Assembly: GCA_009760855.2 (NCBI GenBank)
Contig: WPIO01000010.1
Span: 5,877,501-5,941,500 of the forward strand
Direction: 5' to 3'
Length of the DNA stretch: 64,000 nucleotides
Source of the DNA: Cristatella mucedo
Taxonomy: Eukaryota; Bryozoa; Phylactolaemata; Cristatellidae
Below, one piece after another: positions 1-13,025 of this stretch (position 1 is the stretch's first letter; every line of letters begins with the position of its first letter). A program made the translations under genes and the position numbers. The notes beneath the pieces are model-generated. The model ran no database searches, was not told the DNA's origin, and saw only the letters and a program-made list of their open reading frames with translations.

Positions 1-282
1 CGAATTGCTAGCAATGCAAAACCACGTTTCGCACCCTGTTGGGAACTTCGCTGGCGCTCAAGCGCCATTTTAGATCAGTCTTTTTACAAATAACCGTGTT
101 ATATCCATATAATGAATTTGAATTTATTTTTCCCAGCAGTGATGAAGAGTTTTTTAATCCTCTATGCCTAAAGAATTATTAGTAAAATAGTTAAAAAATA
201 GTTGTTTTTCCACTGAGGTTTTGCTTCTACGGTCAACACAATAGTCTATTGAAACTCTCCGGTTTTCCTGAAACACATGGTG
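1..282. other. Left-edge intergenic DNA
   Basis: AT-rich sequence before the first LINE fragment. I see no coding signal, repeat or regulatory motif that I can name. Confidence 0.4.
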
Positions 283-615
283 ATGATATAATAATAATAA
301 TGCACTTGAAAAAGCGCCCTCGGAGAACTTAATCTATTTCTAGGCGCTTTACATTTGCTGCAAATGGAAATGCAATTGAATGGTAAGTAAAATCATGCTT
401 GAAAAACAAACACAATGAATTATATGGGTAGGGGTGACATGCACAGGGTCAGCATGCAAATGTGGTTAGTGGCAGCATGCACAGTGTCAGCAGCTTTTTT
501 TAAAGGTGCTGGGACATGACCTGAGGCTAATGACATTTTAATGATGTTAGTTATGCATGGCAGCAGCAGATCAATGCAACGTATGAGCAGGACCGTATGA
601 AAGGACTTGTGTTCT
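283..615 (-). mobile_element. CR1-group LINE fragment, 3' end joined to an internal RT piece
   Basis: Read on the minus strand it ends in the ATT-rich tail (plus-strand AAT run at 288-302), preceded by the family's terminal hairpin (stem AAAGCGCC/GGCGCYYT) and the 3' UTR with its GCATGC-rich repeats. At about 490-615 it jumps directly to the start of the reverse-transcriptase domain (the segment reading LASGHVPAPLKKA on the minus strand). Most of ORF2 is therefore deleted between UTR and RT. The same junction residues occur intact in the long copies at 33.4-38.9 kb. It is a dead remnant. Confidence 0.85.
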
Positions 616-3547
616 TTTATATCAGGTCCTAACATTTAACATGCTTCTAGCATGCCGTTCTGCTATCAAAGCCTGGAAGAATTATGTGGCCCTAATGCAA
701 CAGAGTAGTCCACATGGTTTCTATAACAGAAGGAGTGACTTACACGAGCAAAAAATGGTCTGTGTCATTTCAGAGTAAGAGAGCGATAAATTCTTTTGTA
801 AAATGACATCAAGAATTTTCTAGGGCCAAGTGGGTGCATTTTTTTGAGTGTGTGGACCATTTATTATGATACGAGGGGGAAAATTACCCTGTGAAAGCGT
901 CTGTTGAGATTGGAAACGCCGACAGATGATACTTCATTCTGCCTCTCGAGGATCAAAAACTGCCCTCGGCATCTTATTTCCAATGCGAACACTCTAAAAA
1001 AATTCTGGAGGTTTTTACTCACTATATCGAGTTTGTTTCTTACACAAAATCAGGTTATTTGCTAATATTAGCGGGTTAATTTGAATTAATCTGCTATTTA
1101 CTGGAGAAATAATAGGCATAAAGTGTGCCATCGGGGAGTCTATCAAAAGAAAATTGACCTTTACAGCTGCATGCTTGATCCTTCCAAACGGCAGGAATGC
1201 ACCTCGCGTAATTTCTCTCTATAGTGTAAAGTAATGTATTTCCGTCTGTAATTCCACGAAGCTACAGAGGCCGTGTGGGTGCGACGCCGAAGGGTTTTCT
1301 ATAGAGCACGCAATCCTTCATTCATCACTCCAGAATCGCACGGCTCAGAGTTCACTGTCCCCAGCCCTCCGAAAAGGGGTGCCATCTTCATGAGAGCAGC
1401 AAGTCTGACGGCTAGGAAGACATGGCATGCCTAGATACGATTGATTAGTAAAAGACACTCTTTCTCAACCACAAATATATTAACAATTTAATAAAATATT
1501 CTGGTCTTGTTAATTCCAATCCTTAAGGTCTGACATAGCTGGCTCAAAAGTAGATAGCACTGAATGAAAATTTAGAACATATATTTATTGTCCTCAGGTC
1601 GGGACCCATTCGATTGGCCACTCCTTTACCACTTTAGATTAAATACGTCCCAATTTTGATTCATTCACTGTTCACAATCGTACGAGTCAATCGTAATCAG
1701 TCAAAATCGCTAACCACTATCGTCGAACAAACCGCGATGTAACACACATAGTCATCTAATCTCCCATGACTTAAGGAATTTGTTGTACCAAGATGACAAA
1801 GAAATATTTCAATGATTGCACCATTGCATTGAAATACGTGATATTTCTGTGGCTTGGGCGGGCTATGAGTGATGGTCTGTATTTGTACACATCCGTAATA
1901 CAAGTAGCTGCCATCTAAAAGTGTTGAGGATGTTGATCTTTCTTTCATAGATTGCCAGATATGTCTAAAAGCTGTGCTGACTTGTCAACAGCCTGAAATT
2001 GTAAGCCGTGAGCTAGGGTTATAGTATTATTTGTCAAGTAAGCAAAGCACCAGTTCACGTCGTCGAGCTTAAGATGGTTAGCTGATATACAAACCTAATA
2101 AAAAGCAAGGGCGCTTTCACTCCCAGCTGAACTGTAAAAAGTTCCTGTCGAGAAAATCTTAAATACGTCTGGTTCTCATGGGCAAAAGCAAAGACACTGC
2201 ATCTCCTACGTCTTACTCCAGTAAATGAGTAAACAGGAGATTTATCGCCTCGGGATTTTCGTATTGTGGTTAGACCTTGAACTTGGAACGTTTTAGAAGG
2301 CATTATTACTTCAGCGATCTGCTAATAACCTTGCAACTCGCCACTCTACGCTAGCACTGGACAGGGAGATGAGCTTGGTCAAAGTTCGAGCGACAGTGAC
2401 CATCAAGACTGAGACTTCAGTAAACGTCTGAAAATGAAAGGCTTACATGCTTCAGAAACAGCAAAACCTTTTTAAAATATGCGAGCCAGAGCCATCAACA
2501 AGGTGTTACTATGAAACTCGAATGTATCTGCTGAATCCTGAACAACTGTATATTCCGTCTAGCTTCTAATTTTCTGACACTATTTGCACCTGCTCTGCTT
2601 TCTGACTAGAGGTATTATTGTGGAATGCCTGGTTCCTCCTGAAAGCAAACAATTAACCCGGAGGGTTTATTTCTTGTCACGGGTGACAGAATTATAGAGA
2701 GCCTCATATACAAACAGCGACAAAGCACAACTAATCACTTGGTGTTAACAAACAATTAGCAGAAGACCGGGAGTCGACTTATACTCATCTAAGTAAAAGA
2801 CAACCGTCGACGGTATTAATAATCTGTCACGAGAAGCTCGCTCGATCGCCAAGTAGAGCGAAATGCTAGCTTCAATAGCAGACTTTTTAAATAAAGTTAT
2901 ATATACTTTTAATCTCCTCGACAATAAAATCGGTAAAAACCACGTCCAGTAGATAGTCTCACCTCCTCTTTGAATCTGTTCAGCAAAACTTTCAGACACC
3001 ATTAAGTATACCTAGGTCACATTCACGGAATGTCAATTTTGATGTGGGTACGTAAGTCTGTCTTGGTCTATTTGCAGTAATACGATTACTAAAACCTCTC
3101 TCATTTTAAGCAGCCGCCATAGAAGGCAAATGTTCTTCTTTATACTTTTCTATATAATTTCACCCCATAATTTGCAGCAAACTTAGGTGCATTTTTGCCT
3201 GAAGATGGAAATACTGGCAGGGACAAGCTTGTCAATCAGGGATGAAAAATGTGGTCCAGTGCTCCAATAAGGCCATCCAAACGACCCAGCTCTCCAACAT
3301 CTCGGAATTCCGACGAGAACATCTTGCTGCTCTTCAGCTCACAGAAACCAACGGCCCAAACGCGCTCAAATAAGCTCCGGCTAATGTTCAATGTCACGAA
3401 GAAAAAAGAATAGAAATCTTGTGATACCACGAAAAAACGAAAGGAGTCATTGATTTTAGAGGACAGTCGATGAGGTAAATAGCTTAGACACAGCAGCAGA
3501 AGATGAGAGCTGAATAACTGTCTAGATTCGTCAACATTAAGTCCCTG
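616..3547. other. Unassigned single-copy-looking stretch
   Basis: Nearly 3 kb upstream of the next recognisable element. It holds only short open frames (60-85 codons) with no family resemblance. The minus-strand frame at 3,236-3,430 has coding-like composition around SSEFRDVGELGRLDGLIG, but I cannot match it to a family and it lacks clear splice sites. If the CYP46A-like gene at 4.2 kb is complete its next exons should lie here or beyond the left edge; I scanned for the P450 helix-I and heme-loop motifs and recognised neither. Confidence 0.3.
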
Positions 3548-3787
3548 TCATTCGCCCTTGATGTGCTTATGCCTGCTGACAATGTGCATGCTGCCACTAA
3601 CCGCATTTGCATGCTGACCCTGTGCATGTCACCCCTAACCATGTTATTCATGTTGTTTGTTTATCAAGCATGGTATTACTCACCATTCATTTGCATTTCC
3701 CTTTGCAGCAAATGTAAAGCGCCTAGAGAGAGATTGATTTTTCTGAGGGCACTTTATCAAGTGCATAATTATTATTATTATTATTAC
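3548..3787 (+). mobile_element. CR1-group LINE 3' UTR fragment with ATT tail
   Basis: About 240 bp of 3' UTR: two copies of the GCTGAC..TGTGCATG motif, then TTTGCAGCAAATGTAAAG, the terminal hairpin AAAGCGCC...GGCAC/GCTTT, and a (TTA)n tail at 3,768-3,787. There is no ORF2 portion, so it is a short 5'-truncated insertion typical of target-primed reverse transcription. The open frame across it at 3,563-3,988 is a by-product. Confidence 0.85.
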
Positions 3788-4232
3788 AAACAGGAGCGAA
3801 GATATCGTCGTAGAAAAAGAATTGTAAAAATTAGTCCACAGATTGGGAACCGTGGAGAAGAATCTCCGCCTCTAGCAACGGAGTGGGGAGTGCAAGCTTC
3901 CAAGACCGTTACAAGCAGTAAGCTCAGCACTACTTCGTGGCATGGGCCTGATGCACGGGGCGGCTCTCTGGTGCAACATGGATCGTGATATTGCCGCTAG
4001 CAACTGGACGAACGTGAGGCAACAAATTTGCATCCACCAGCTATAGCGACCGAAGCACGATGCTCACGATAAGGGCCGGGCAGTGATATTGATATAAGGT
4101 CTGCTGCTGGCCGAGGAAAGCGATCCTGGTATTCATTAGACCATCATGCTAAGCTCAGGTACTGGTAGTCGGTTCGGGCAAGACTGAACTGTAGATTGGG
4201 CGCTCCAGCGCCTAGGCCCGAGAGCGCTTTAC
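3788..4232. other. Downstream flank / presumed intron 1 of the CYP46A-like gene
   Basis: Sequence between the LINE tail and the splice donor of the P450 first exon. If that gene is intact, this is the start of its first intron on the minus strand. No exon recognised. Confidence 0.3.
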
Positions 4233-4369
4233 CTGGGTCGAGGCGGCCCGGGAATTCCGGACATCCGGCGATGCTCACTGTGCACCAGCAGAGCGTAGCC
4301 GCCCACTGCGGCCACGGCCACCAGCACTAGCGCCAGGAGCAGCTGGAGCAGAGCGGCTAGCCAGAGCAT
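4233..4369 (-). CDS. First coding exon of a CYP46A-like cytochrome P450 (partial gene)
   Basis: The minus strand from an ATG at 4,369 encodes 45 residues plus two bases, then a consensus donor CAG|GTAAAG whose GT is at 4,232-4,231. The peptide is MLWLAALLQ followed by a run of Leu/Ala/Val that forms one membrane anchor (about residues 3-29), a short basic stretch (HSEHRRM) and the P450 proline hinge IPGPPRP at residues 39-45. The leftover AG plus C or T completes Ser, giving IPGPPRPS, the hinge typical of cholesterol 24-hydroxylase (CYP46A). Known role of that family: ER-anchored sterol 24-hydroxylation; substrate here is inferred only. The in-frame TAA lies just inside the intron, so this is a true spliced exon, too short to stand out as an ORF. 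No further exons were found in the window. A solitary captured exon is the alternative. Confidence 0.72.
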
Positions 4370-5863
4370 GGCTCTCCTTTAGAGTGACGACTGAGCGAGC
4401 GACAGGCGAAACGAAGCTCGAGATGTCGGCTTCTGGCACTGCTGCTATCGAGTACGACCTGGAACTGATGTGAAGGCGGCTGTGGCGGCGTGCCTGGTTC
4501 CGATGAAACGCTAAGGAGCTGCCTGAGCCAGAAGCTGCAGTTACAATGGGCCTCGAGGACAAGGGTTGACCTTGTGTGACCCGAAATGAATTAATGGGCT
4601 CTCAACTAAGAGGAGGCACTCCTGATATTACAGGACAGTTATGCATCTGGGATTGCACGTCTGCCCGAGCGGCGACCGTCATGCTCTATACGTGTGGCAT
4701 GCAAGAATCGGAATTCACCTATCGTTCTACTGCTACCTGAAAACGGCCAGCACTTTATCATGTCCGTTACAGACAGGATCGTTTCATGAAAGAGTTTCCT
4801 GACCAGAAATAAATGGCCACAATTAGTTCCGGCGCGAGATGTATCTACCAGGCTCACCTCATATACCAGTACTTGCAATCAGATAAGCCGTGTCGGGCAT
4901 AGATTTCACGACGGAGCTAGGACTACGGTTGTACAGGGGCAGCTCTTAGGTTAGCTGTTAGATACGAGGCTTCCCCTTCGTGGGTTTTACTAGGGCGCGT
5001 AGAGCGACCTGGAGCGAGGATCGGATGGGACCCAGTCTTCGTTAACTGGGAGAGGAGCATTGGGATAGTGTGACAGCGAGATCTACTCAGGTGAGAATGG
5101 AGCTTTGGACAGACGAAGCGGGCAGGATGTGGGCCGACTAATAATCTACACCGGTACTTGGCTCGAGCATATCACTTTAAAGTAAAGTCGCTCGAGGCCA
5201 TTTAAAGCCACGGCTTCAAGCCCTGTTTTTAGGCAGTGAAATAGTGGGAATATGCATTAACCAAGGCACTGAACTGGCAGGCAGGCGCAAGAATACCGTC
5301 AGCCGAAGGTTTGGAGTGAATTATTAAGATGCATAAGCCTATGAACTGACGCCAAGAGTTTATTCGAGAGAATAACAACTTTGCCCGAGCTTATGAGTTC
5401 AGATGAGAGAGAATAACAGTAAGATCACTGCTAGAGATCAGGGCTGAAGCTCCAGTGTCTCAAGCGAGTGACTACCCTTCGAGAGCACGAGAGTCCGAAC
5501 CTACTTCGACGAACGGCTAAGAGTAACTTTCGCTGCGCAGTTGTGTTCCACCTGCTACTCCGTTAGACGCTCGTGTCGTGTCGTGCTGTAGCTGTCCGTC
5601 TTCTGGTTTGGAACCGTGGCTAGCGATCGCAGACCAACGGGAGGGTTGCTAAACCCGGGCTTCAGGAGTTTACTCAGTTTAACCCAAGTCCAAACGATTC
5701 GCTAGCCCAATAATAAGCCTGCCATTAACCGGCTCACCTGCGTAAACTGCCGCTCTGTGCACTGACTTGTGGCCGCGTGCGTTTCCACCGCACTACGGAG
5801 CCACTTTACGCTACTGCACGTCTACCGGCAGCGAAGTGGATATCTAAAGCTTTCGCGGATACA
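4370..5863. other. 5' flank of the P450 exon and unassigned DNA
   Basis: Moderately GC-rich sequence upstream (in gene orientation) of the P450 start codon, so it should contain that gene's 5' UTR and promoter. No TATA box or initiator stands out convincingly. The rest to 5.86 kb has no recognised gene or repeat. Confidence 0.3.
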
Positions 5864-6049
5864 CAGCACCAGGAACCGACGACAAGTCATTGCGATAAAG
5901 AGCTGCTCCCACAGCTGGGCCCTCAGTCGTGCCCGTTAGCAATGCCGGCGAAGAACTGGGTCAAATTCGACCAGTCCCGAAGCTTCGAGAAGCTGCGTTC
6001 AAGGCGCTTAAGCGCGGCAACCCAAGTAGCGACAACCCGCGAATCGTCG

Positions 6050-7850
6050 AAAGCGACATGCCCAGACACGCTTCATTAGCCCAGATGGCCGCGCCGCGGC
6101 CAATACTAAGCTAAGCTTACATTACCGGGCCGACACTCGTTTCCGCGTAAGCGGTGCATGAGAGCGGGGGGGGGGGGGGGGAGAAGACGCATACGTCTTG
6201 CTTCGCCATTGTCTCGCGCGCACAAGACGAATCCGGTAGAGGCGAGGAGCAGTACCGAACGAGGACGACCGAGAAAGGCCGAACGCGAACACTGACCCGA
6301 ACAGTTTGCCGCTGAGGCCGGCGAGATAGAGAAGGCGAGATGGAAAGAAAGAACAGTGCATTTGCGGTCCTCACCAAACAAATCCGCTAAACGCGTCACC
6401 AGACGTGAGTATCGTTCGCCGCTGCAGCTACAAATTTCTATGTGCGAACGACGGCTGAAAAATGTTTCGGACACTCTGAAAACAGGAGCTTAATAGCATG
6501 TAACGAGCTGGATGCTCGCTTCATGAGCGAGGTTAGAACTAAGCATGCCGATGCACAAACCAGCGAGAAGAGACGAGAGTATTTGCACAGGACCCAAAGA
6601 GCACCACGCGTCCTCTCGAAAATGCACGTTCTGCTTCACCGTTGCGTAGCGCCGAGCGTCATCCGCGTCCCTTAAAGACTTGCAACCACCTCAGTATTGA
6701 GTGTGCAGGGCTGACTACTAAAAACTAAGGCAAGCACTGCATGCTTAAGAATTAGTGCTATCACTGACGGAAGTGTACAAATGCAAAGACCCTGCTTAAG
6801 CCGGCGGCCGATAGACGCGCACTTGCAAGAGCACAGCCGGGGAGTAAGCGCGTCGAAGAGGACCCGCAGGCAGCGGAGTACAAGAGATGCGGCTCTAACG
6901 ATAAAGGCGGACGAAGTAAAAAAATTCCGAGCTCCGTTGCGGCGCGACCTACCGCGCAGCAGCGTGCGGTGGCTGACGAAGCTTTTGGGCTCGGCCCGAA
7001 CGAGCCAACCTCGAGTGGTGGCTCTTCAGCCCGGCCGTTTGACTCACCACGGCTATCAATCAGCAGCGGGCCTGCCTCCGGGCACACGATACCGCTGGCG
7101 CGGTATACCAGGCCGTGGCTGCCCTATGACTCAGCACACACGCTCTCCAAAGCTATAGCTTGGCGCTCTCTTCCTCGTTACAACTGACTACTTTCAAATG
7201 TGTATTTCTCAACTGTATTTAGCATTAGGAACGAAATAAGCTCTTCAGAACATCCGTCTTCTATGAGCCCGATCTCTCTAGGACATAGGCGATAGCAGTT
7301 GCGCTACTGTAGCTACGGATTGCATAGGCTCCGGTGATAGGCAACAGCTTTCTCACGACTATCCATCATAGCTGCTAAACTAGCTGACGTAACCAAAGTA
7401 ACCAAGGTTCTGAACTACCTTCCAAAGAAGAGCTACATACTGGGGGTAAAGCGATACACTGAGGATCAACCTCGTGCGGAGCCTGTAAGTGACGGTTGTG
7501 CTAAGACGCGACCACTGACAAGAAGTGAGAGACGGGACGGCAAAACAGGTAAACGTGGGATTCAAAGAGCGCCATGACATCGTGGAGCAGTCAAACTGCT
7601 TTGCCTCGGTGTAAGGTCCCTACACTTCACGGCCGATTGCATTAGTCTGATTCCTGCTGGAAGCAGCTCTCAATAGACTACTGCCAGAGGTAGAAACTAG
7701 CCGTTAAAGCCCTTCGATTAACACGTACCTATTTTTGATCGTTAATCAGCTAGCGTTTACCTTTTTTTATGTTCACACACCTGTTCCTAGCGCGTTTTGA
7801 GCTTTCGTGCACAGGCCGGTGCACCGGTAAAGCTCGTCGTCCATAGGGGG
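6050..7850. other. GC-rich block present only in copy 1
   Basis: Copies 2 and 3 pass directly from the block equivalent to 6.0 kb to that equivalent to 7.86 kb, so these 1.8 kb are an insertion in copy 1 or a shared loss in the others. The block is GC-rich and contains a 16-G homopolymer at 6,166-6,181. Open frames of 60-125 codons on both strands look like products of low stop density; none resembles a known family. Confidence 0.45.
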
Positions 7851-8883
7851 GGGGGAGCGGCCGTAGGCACTCAGTCGAAGCCACAACCTCCAGACCTCTT
7901 CCCTGCTCATCGCAGACCTTCCTCGGGGTGAGCGCTACTTCCGGCGGCCCTACGCCCCGCTTTCCTCGAAGCTAGGAGCCCCCCCCCCAGGCTGCAAAAC
8001 TCGGGGTACTCGGGTCCGGCTAATTGAGTCCCCACAGTTGCACGGATTATACCGCTGAGGGAGGTTAAGACAATCGCCGAAAAGCTTAAATTAATGGGCC
8101 AGTCGCAAAGGAAGCGACCACGTCAGCCTGGCTGGACGGGTATTCACTTGCGTTTGCTCGGTAAGCAGCGCCACCTGGCCGCAGCTAGCGCGGCCCGCAC
8201 CGCAGCTTCCGCCGACCAGGTGAGCAAAGTTCAGGCCGCTCATCGCGACACCCGCCGAATGCCTAGAGGGGCGAGCGCGAGCTCATGGCCCGACCGCCGC
8301 GCTCCGCCAGCAGCTGGGAGCGCGCAAGGTCATATCGGATAAGTGGGCGCTCGATGACGCAACGCAGATACCAGTTACGGCTACGCCGGCGCAAGGCAGT
8401 CATATGAGTCGTAGCTGCGAACCTTCCTGCCAGCCGACCTAGCCCCAGCGCCGGTAGCTCCGGAGGCCGCGTCACAAGTGCTCCTACGGATATGCGCGTG
8501 CGCCCTCACCGAACGCACCGCCGGCGTCGTGCAGTGTGCCGATTGGCCCGAGCTTGTGGTAGAATCCCGGTGCTGCTGGCAGAGCGAATGGCGGCCTGCT
8601 GGCACTGAGGGTCACCCGGTCAGCAGCCTAAAGGTGGGGCGACCCAGTGGGCGGTATCTGTGGGCGACCGTATCTAAGTCCGCCCTCTGCTAGGCTCGTT
8701 GGCCTGCCGTTTCGAGCTGGGGCTGGGGGGGGGGCGGACTTTCATTGAGTCTCCGGCCCCTTCGCTCCCGCAGGGTGGGGGTGGGGGTGCGTTGGCTGCT
8801 GTTAGCAGCCTCCGCGACCTGCGGTACGTATCACGTGGTGCATCAGTCATAGCGATAAGAAAACAGCAATTATATCGATCGTG

Positions 8884-9066
8884 CATTTGATGAAGCGCCC
8901 TCAGAGATCGTAGTCTCTTTCTAGGCGCTTTACAATTTCTGCTACGGCAGCACGTTCGACTGGTTTGTGGTAGCCAACTCGATAAACAACAAGAATAGCA
9001 CGGCTAGGGGTGACAAGCACAGAGTCAGCATGCAAGTGCAGTTAGCGGCAGCATCCAACAGTGTTA
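8884..9066 (-). mobile_element. CR1-group LINE 3' UTR fragment
   Basis: The terminal hairpin and UTR of the dominant LINE are recognisable in reverse orientation (GCGCCCTCAGAG, CTAGGCGCTTTACA, then TAGGGGTGACAAGCACAGAG). The sequence is missing at the matching place in copies 2 and 3, so it probably inserted into copy 1 after duplication. The ATT tail has decayed to an AAACAGCAATTATA-type stretch. Confidence 0.75.
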
Positions 9067-10378
9067 GCTCGCATAAGCGCGGTAGCCGTTGGCTGGCGCA
9101 AGTCGTCCGTCCGTCGTCCCCTCTCTGCCTCCCATTTATCGTGAGCCTGTCGAAAAAGCGAGGGTCCGCGGCATTGGCTATCACTTCGGCTCCCGCACTG
9201 CCCATCCACTCATCATCTAAACTATTGGAATTGGCTTAAGCAACTCGGAAATTGAATCCGCGCCCTTCAGGCATTCGATCCTGGATGTCTGCCAATATTA
9301 GGAAGGTAACCGAGCATAAAACCGACCATCTATTCATAAGGCAAATCAATCCTTCTGCTGTACTATGAAACATGTGCTCTTCAAATTGGCCATGCTATAA
9401 TGCTACCCTCATCTACTGGGGGGGGGGGGCGGCAGGAAGGTGGCACAGAACGAAAAGTGAGAGTGGCTAGGAGAGTTATGCTTTCCTCTAGCTCCGCTGG
9501 GTGTAGAGCAATAAACTGGTGGTGGTGGCTGTCGTCAGCTGACGTTCTGTCTTCCGCGAGACAACGGCTAAACTACGCTCCTTAATGAATTCTAGACGTT
9601 TAAAAGTTTTATTCCGATACCCGCTCTCACAGAGTGAGTTAACGTCCGATCCCTGTCCTAACGTAGAGCCCGCCTACCATGGTGGTTGGCTAAAGACCGT
9701 TTAGCTCCCAAATTCTACCTTGTCTGGACCGGACCGTGGTAATTCAGTTTAGCAAGCCAGGGTTGCTCAACCAATCCAAGAGGCATAGCCACGTGTCTCT
9801 TTTGTCGAAGAAGCTTCGATAGAATCTGGTTGATTAACGGATACAGGGTACAATTCTTACTCCGACCACAATGCTAGAGTCCCGGTGTGGTTCCTTCATA
9901 CCAACCTAATCTGCCGCATTAGTTCCAGCCTTCTCCTTCCCTAACGTAATGTATACATAATCAATAGCTGCTCTATTCTTTCGCTTACTAGCTGCCGCTG
10001 CTGATGGAAGCTTTTTCTCCCTAGCTCACGCACTGTGGATTTCAAGTCTTAGGCAGCGTCTTCTCTAATGCTTCCGATCCAGGTGCATCTTTTGCAGTCA
10101 TATTTCGTTACAGCAAATGTTAGGGCTAACCCCTTAAATAGATAATAAATGATAAATTTAAATAATTAATAAATAATAGATCAAAATGCTTGTCCCTTAA
10201 CCCTTGGCACTTCATACCCAACATTGTTTTTCCCTTACTCTTAGTTGCGTAAGATTGAGTCCTTTGGCTATTGTTTGTGCACCAAATGCCGCTTATGTTT
10301 TGATATCATTTCGGAAATCTCGCCAGTGTAACACTCACTGGAGTATTGTGACTTTGTGAATATACAGATGGAGATACA
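9067..10378. other. Unit backbone, no gene recognised
   Basis: Aligns with 40.1-41.1 kb and 60.3-61.5 kb. Contains a 12-G run at 9,418-9,429 that in the sister copies is only a short purine stretch. No conserved open frame runs through all three copies, so I consider it non-coding. Confidence 0.5.
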
Positions 10379-10515
10379 TGTAATAATAATAATAAATAAT
10401 AATGCACTTGATAAAGCCCCCTCAGAGAACTCAATCTCTTTCTAGGCTCTACATTTGCTGCAAATGGAAACGAAATTGAATGGCGAGTAATATCAAGCAA
10501 ACCTTTACCATGCTG
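10379..10515 (-). mobile_element. CR1-group LINE 3' end with ATT tail
   Basis: Tail (AAT)n at 10,381-10,402 on the plus strand, then the terminal hairpin and the TTTGCTGCAAATGGAAACG block in reverse. About 135 bp survive. It sits at the left edge of a block found only in copy 1. Confidence 0.8.
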
Positions 10516-11899
<1,384 letters not shown>

Positions 11900-11989
11900 C
11901 CCCGCACAAGCGAAGCAAGACAGTTGCCTTTTGCTGCCACGCCAGCACGCACGAGGACTGGCAGACGTGGTGAGCACGCGAGGCCTGCT

Positions 11990-12400
11990 GTCGAGCCGAA
12001 GCAGCCCGCGGCCGCGCTCCACTCGGTTGCTGCGCTCCTTGTCGAAGCAGAACAGACGGCCGCTGGCGTGCATGACGTTAGACTCCTCTTCCTCGCCGGT
12101 CACGACCTCGACCTCGGGCAGCACGGGACCGCTGCTCGGCAGACGCTCCTCGTACTCGCTGACGGCGTCCTCCAGACTCTTGCCTCCTCCTGCCTTCGGC
12201 ATGCCGCCCCTGCATGATCCGTCGGCTGCCGCTGGATGCTGCGCCACCGCCGCCGCCGACGAGGCGTCCCGAGCCTCGGCCTCGGCTGGCTCGGCAGCAG
12301 CTGCAGCAGCACTTTCTACCCGCTCGTCCAGATTTTGCCCGAACGCGAAGTCGCCGTTGGCTGAAGGCGGTCGCTGCTTCGACGGTGCAGTGCTGCCTCT
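11990..12400 (-). CDS. RanBP3-like exon: FxFG linker plus start of the Ran-binding domain (partial)
   Basis: Read on the minus strand from about 12,352 the frame gives DFAFGQNLDERVES, an Ala/Glu-rich linker, LEDAVSEYEERLPSS, then VEVVTGEEEESNV, RLFCFDKE and WVERGRGLLRL-like sequence (here NRVERGRGLLRL) ending near 11,990. These are the hallmarks, in order, of RanBP3: the FGQN motif preceding the Ran-binding domain, the TGEEESN strand and the ERGRG turn. Known role: nuclear cofactor of CRM1 export that binds Ran-GTP. The domain normally continues another 80-90 residues; here similarity stops and a GA/CA microsatellite follows. Acceptors are uncertain (candidates at 12,361 and 12,401). No other exon of the gene was found and the block is absent from sister copies, so a captured or retroposed fragment is plausible. 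Confidence 0.7.
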
Positions 12401-13025
12401 CTGCGAGTCGGATGATTCGGTGCATCAATGCGTACATAAAAATAATATACTTACAGGTAAATACAGGCACGCATATTTAGGTGCCAGTAGGAATTTTGGC
12501 GCATTTGATTTCTTTTTCTGCTCGCCTTTTGATATCTTTCCGTGATTCGCGGCTGTTTGCGTCGAGTTCACTTTAAAGCAAAGCCAAATCTTAGATGCAG
12601 ACGCGGTCCTGTTTTGGTGTCCCTTTAACAGAGTCGTACACTTTCTAAAGGGTCACGTCTCAAGCATCATGTTAACAAATCATGACTATTAGGGTGTCAC
12701 GGTTCACAAATTTCACAAGTACATATACTTGGTGCCCAGTTCTCTTTTAATGAGCCTAACATAAGCGGACGGGGAAGCATGCATAGTCAATTTATTATTT
12801 AAAACGCGCTCTTCATGCTTCGGAGCAACGGCCTCGAGGATGTTTAAGAAAATGACCACAGTCACTCTTATCCTCTTTTCATGTCTCTCTCTCTCGCTTC
12901 GATATTCGGCGTTGGACTGATCTCTGCATCCATCTGCTCATAAGTTATGGGTAGGCTAAACGTCGAATATCAGCTACATATGGCGTCTGGGAAAATGCTT
13001 GACTACACTAATCATGTTTACCAGA
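12401..13025. other. Unit backbone with a short CT microsatellite
   Basis: From about 12,445 the sequence aligns again with copy 3 (61.5-62.1 kb). A short CT run at 12,882-12,896 is the minimal form of the locus that is 72 bp in copy 2 and about 119 bp in copy 3. No gene recognised. Confidence 0.5.

Noticed and set aside
6106-6474. GC-rich 122-codon minus-strand frame with polyproline
   Set aside because: The prolines come from the 16-G homopolymer; all three minus frames are open there because stops are rare in GC-rich DNA.
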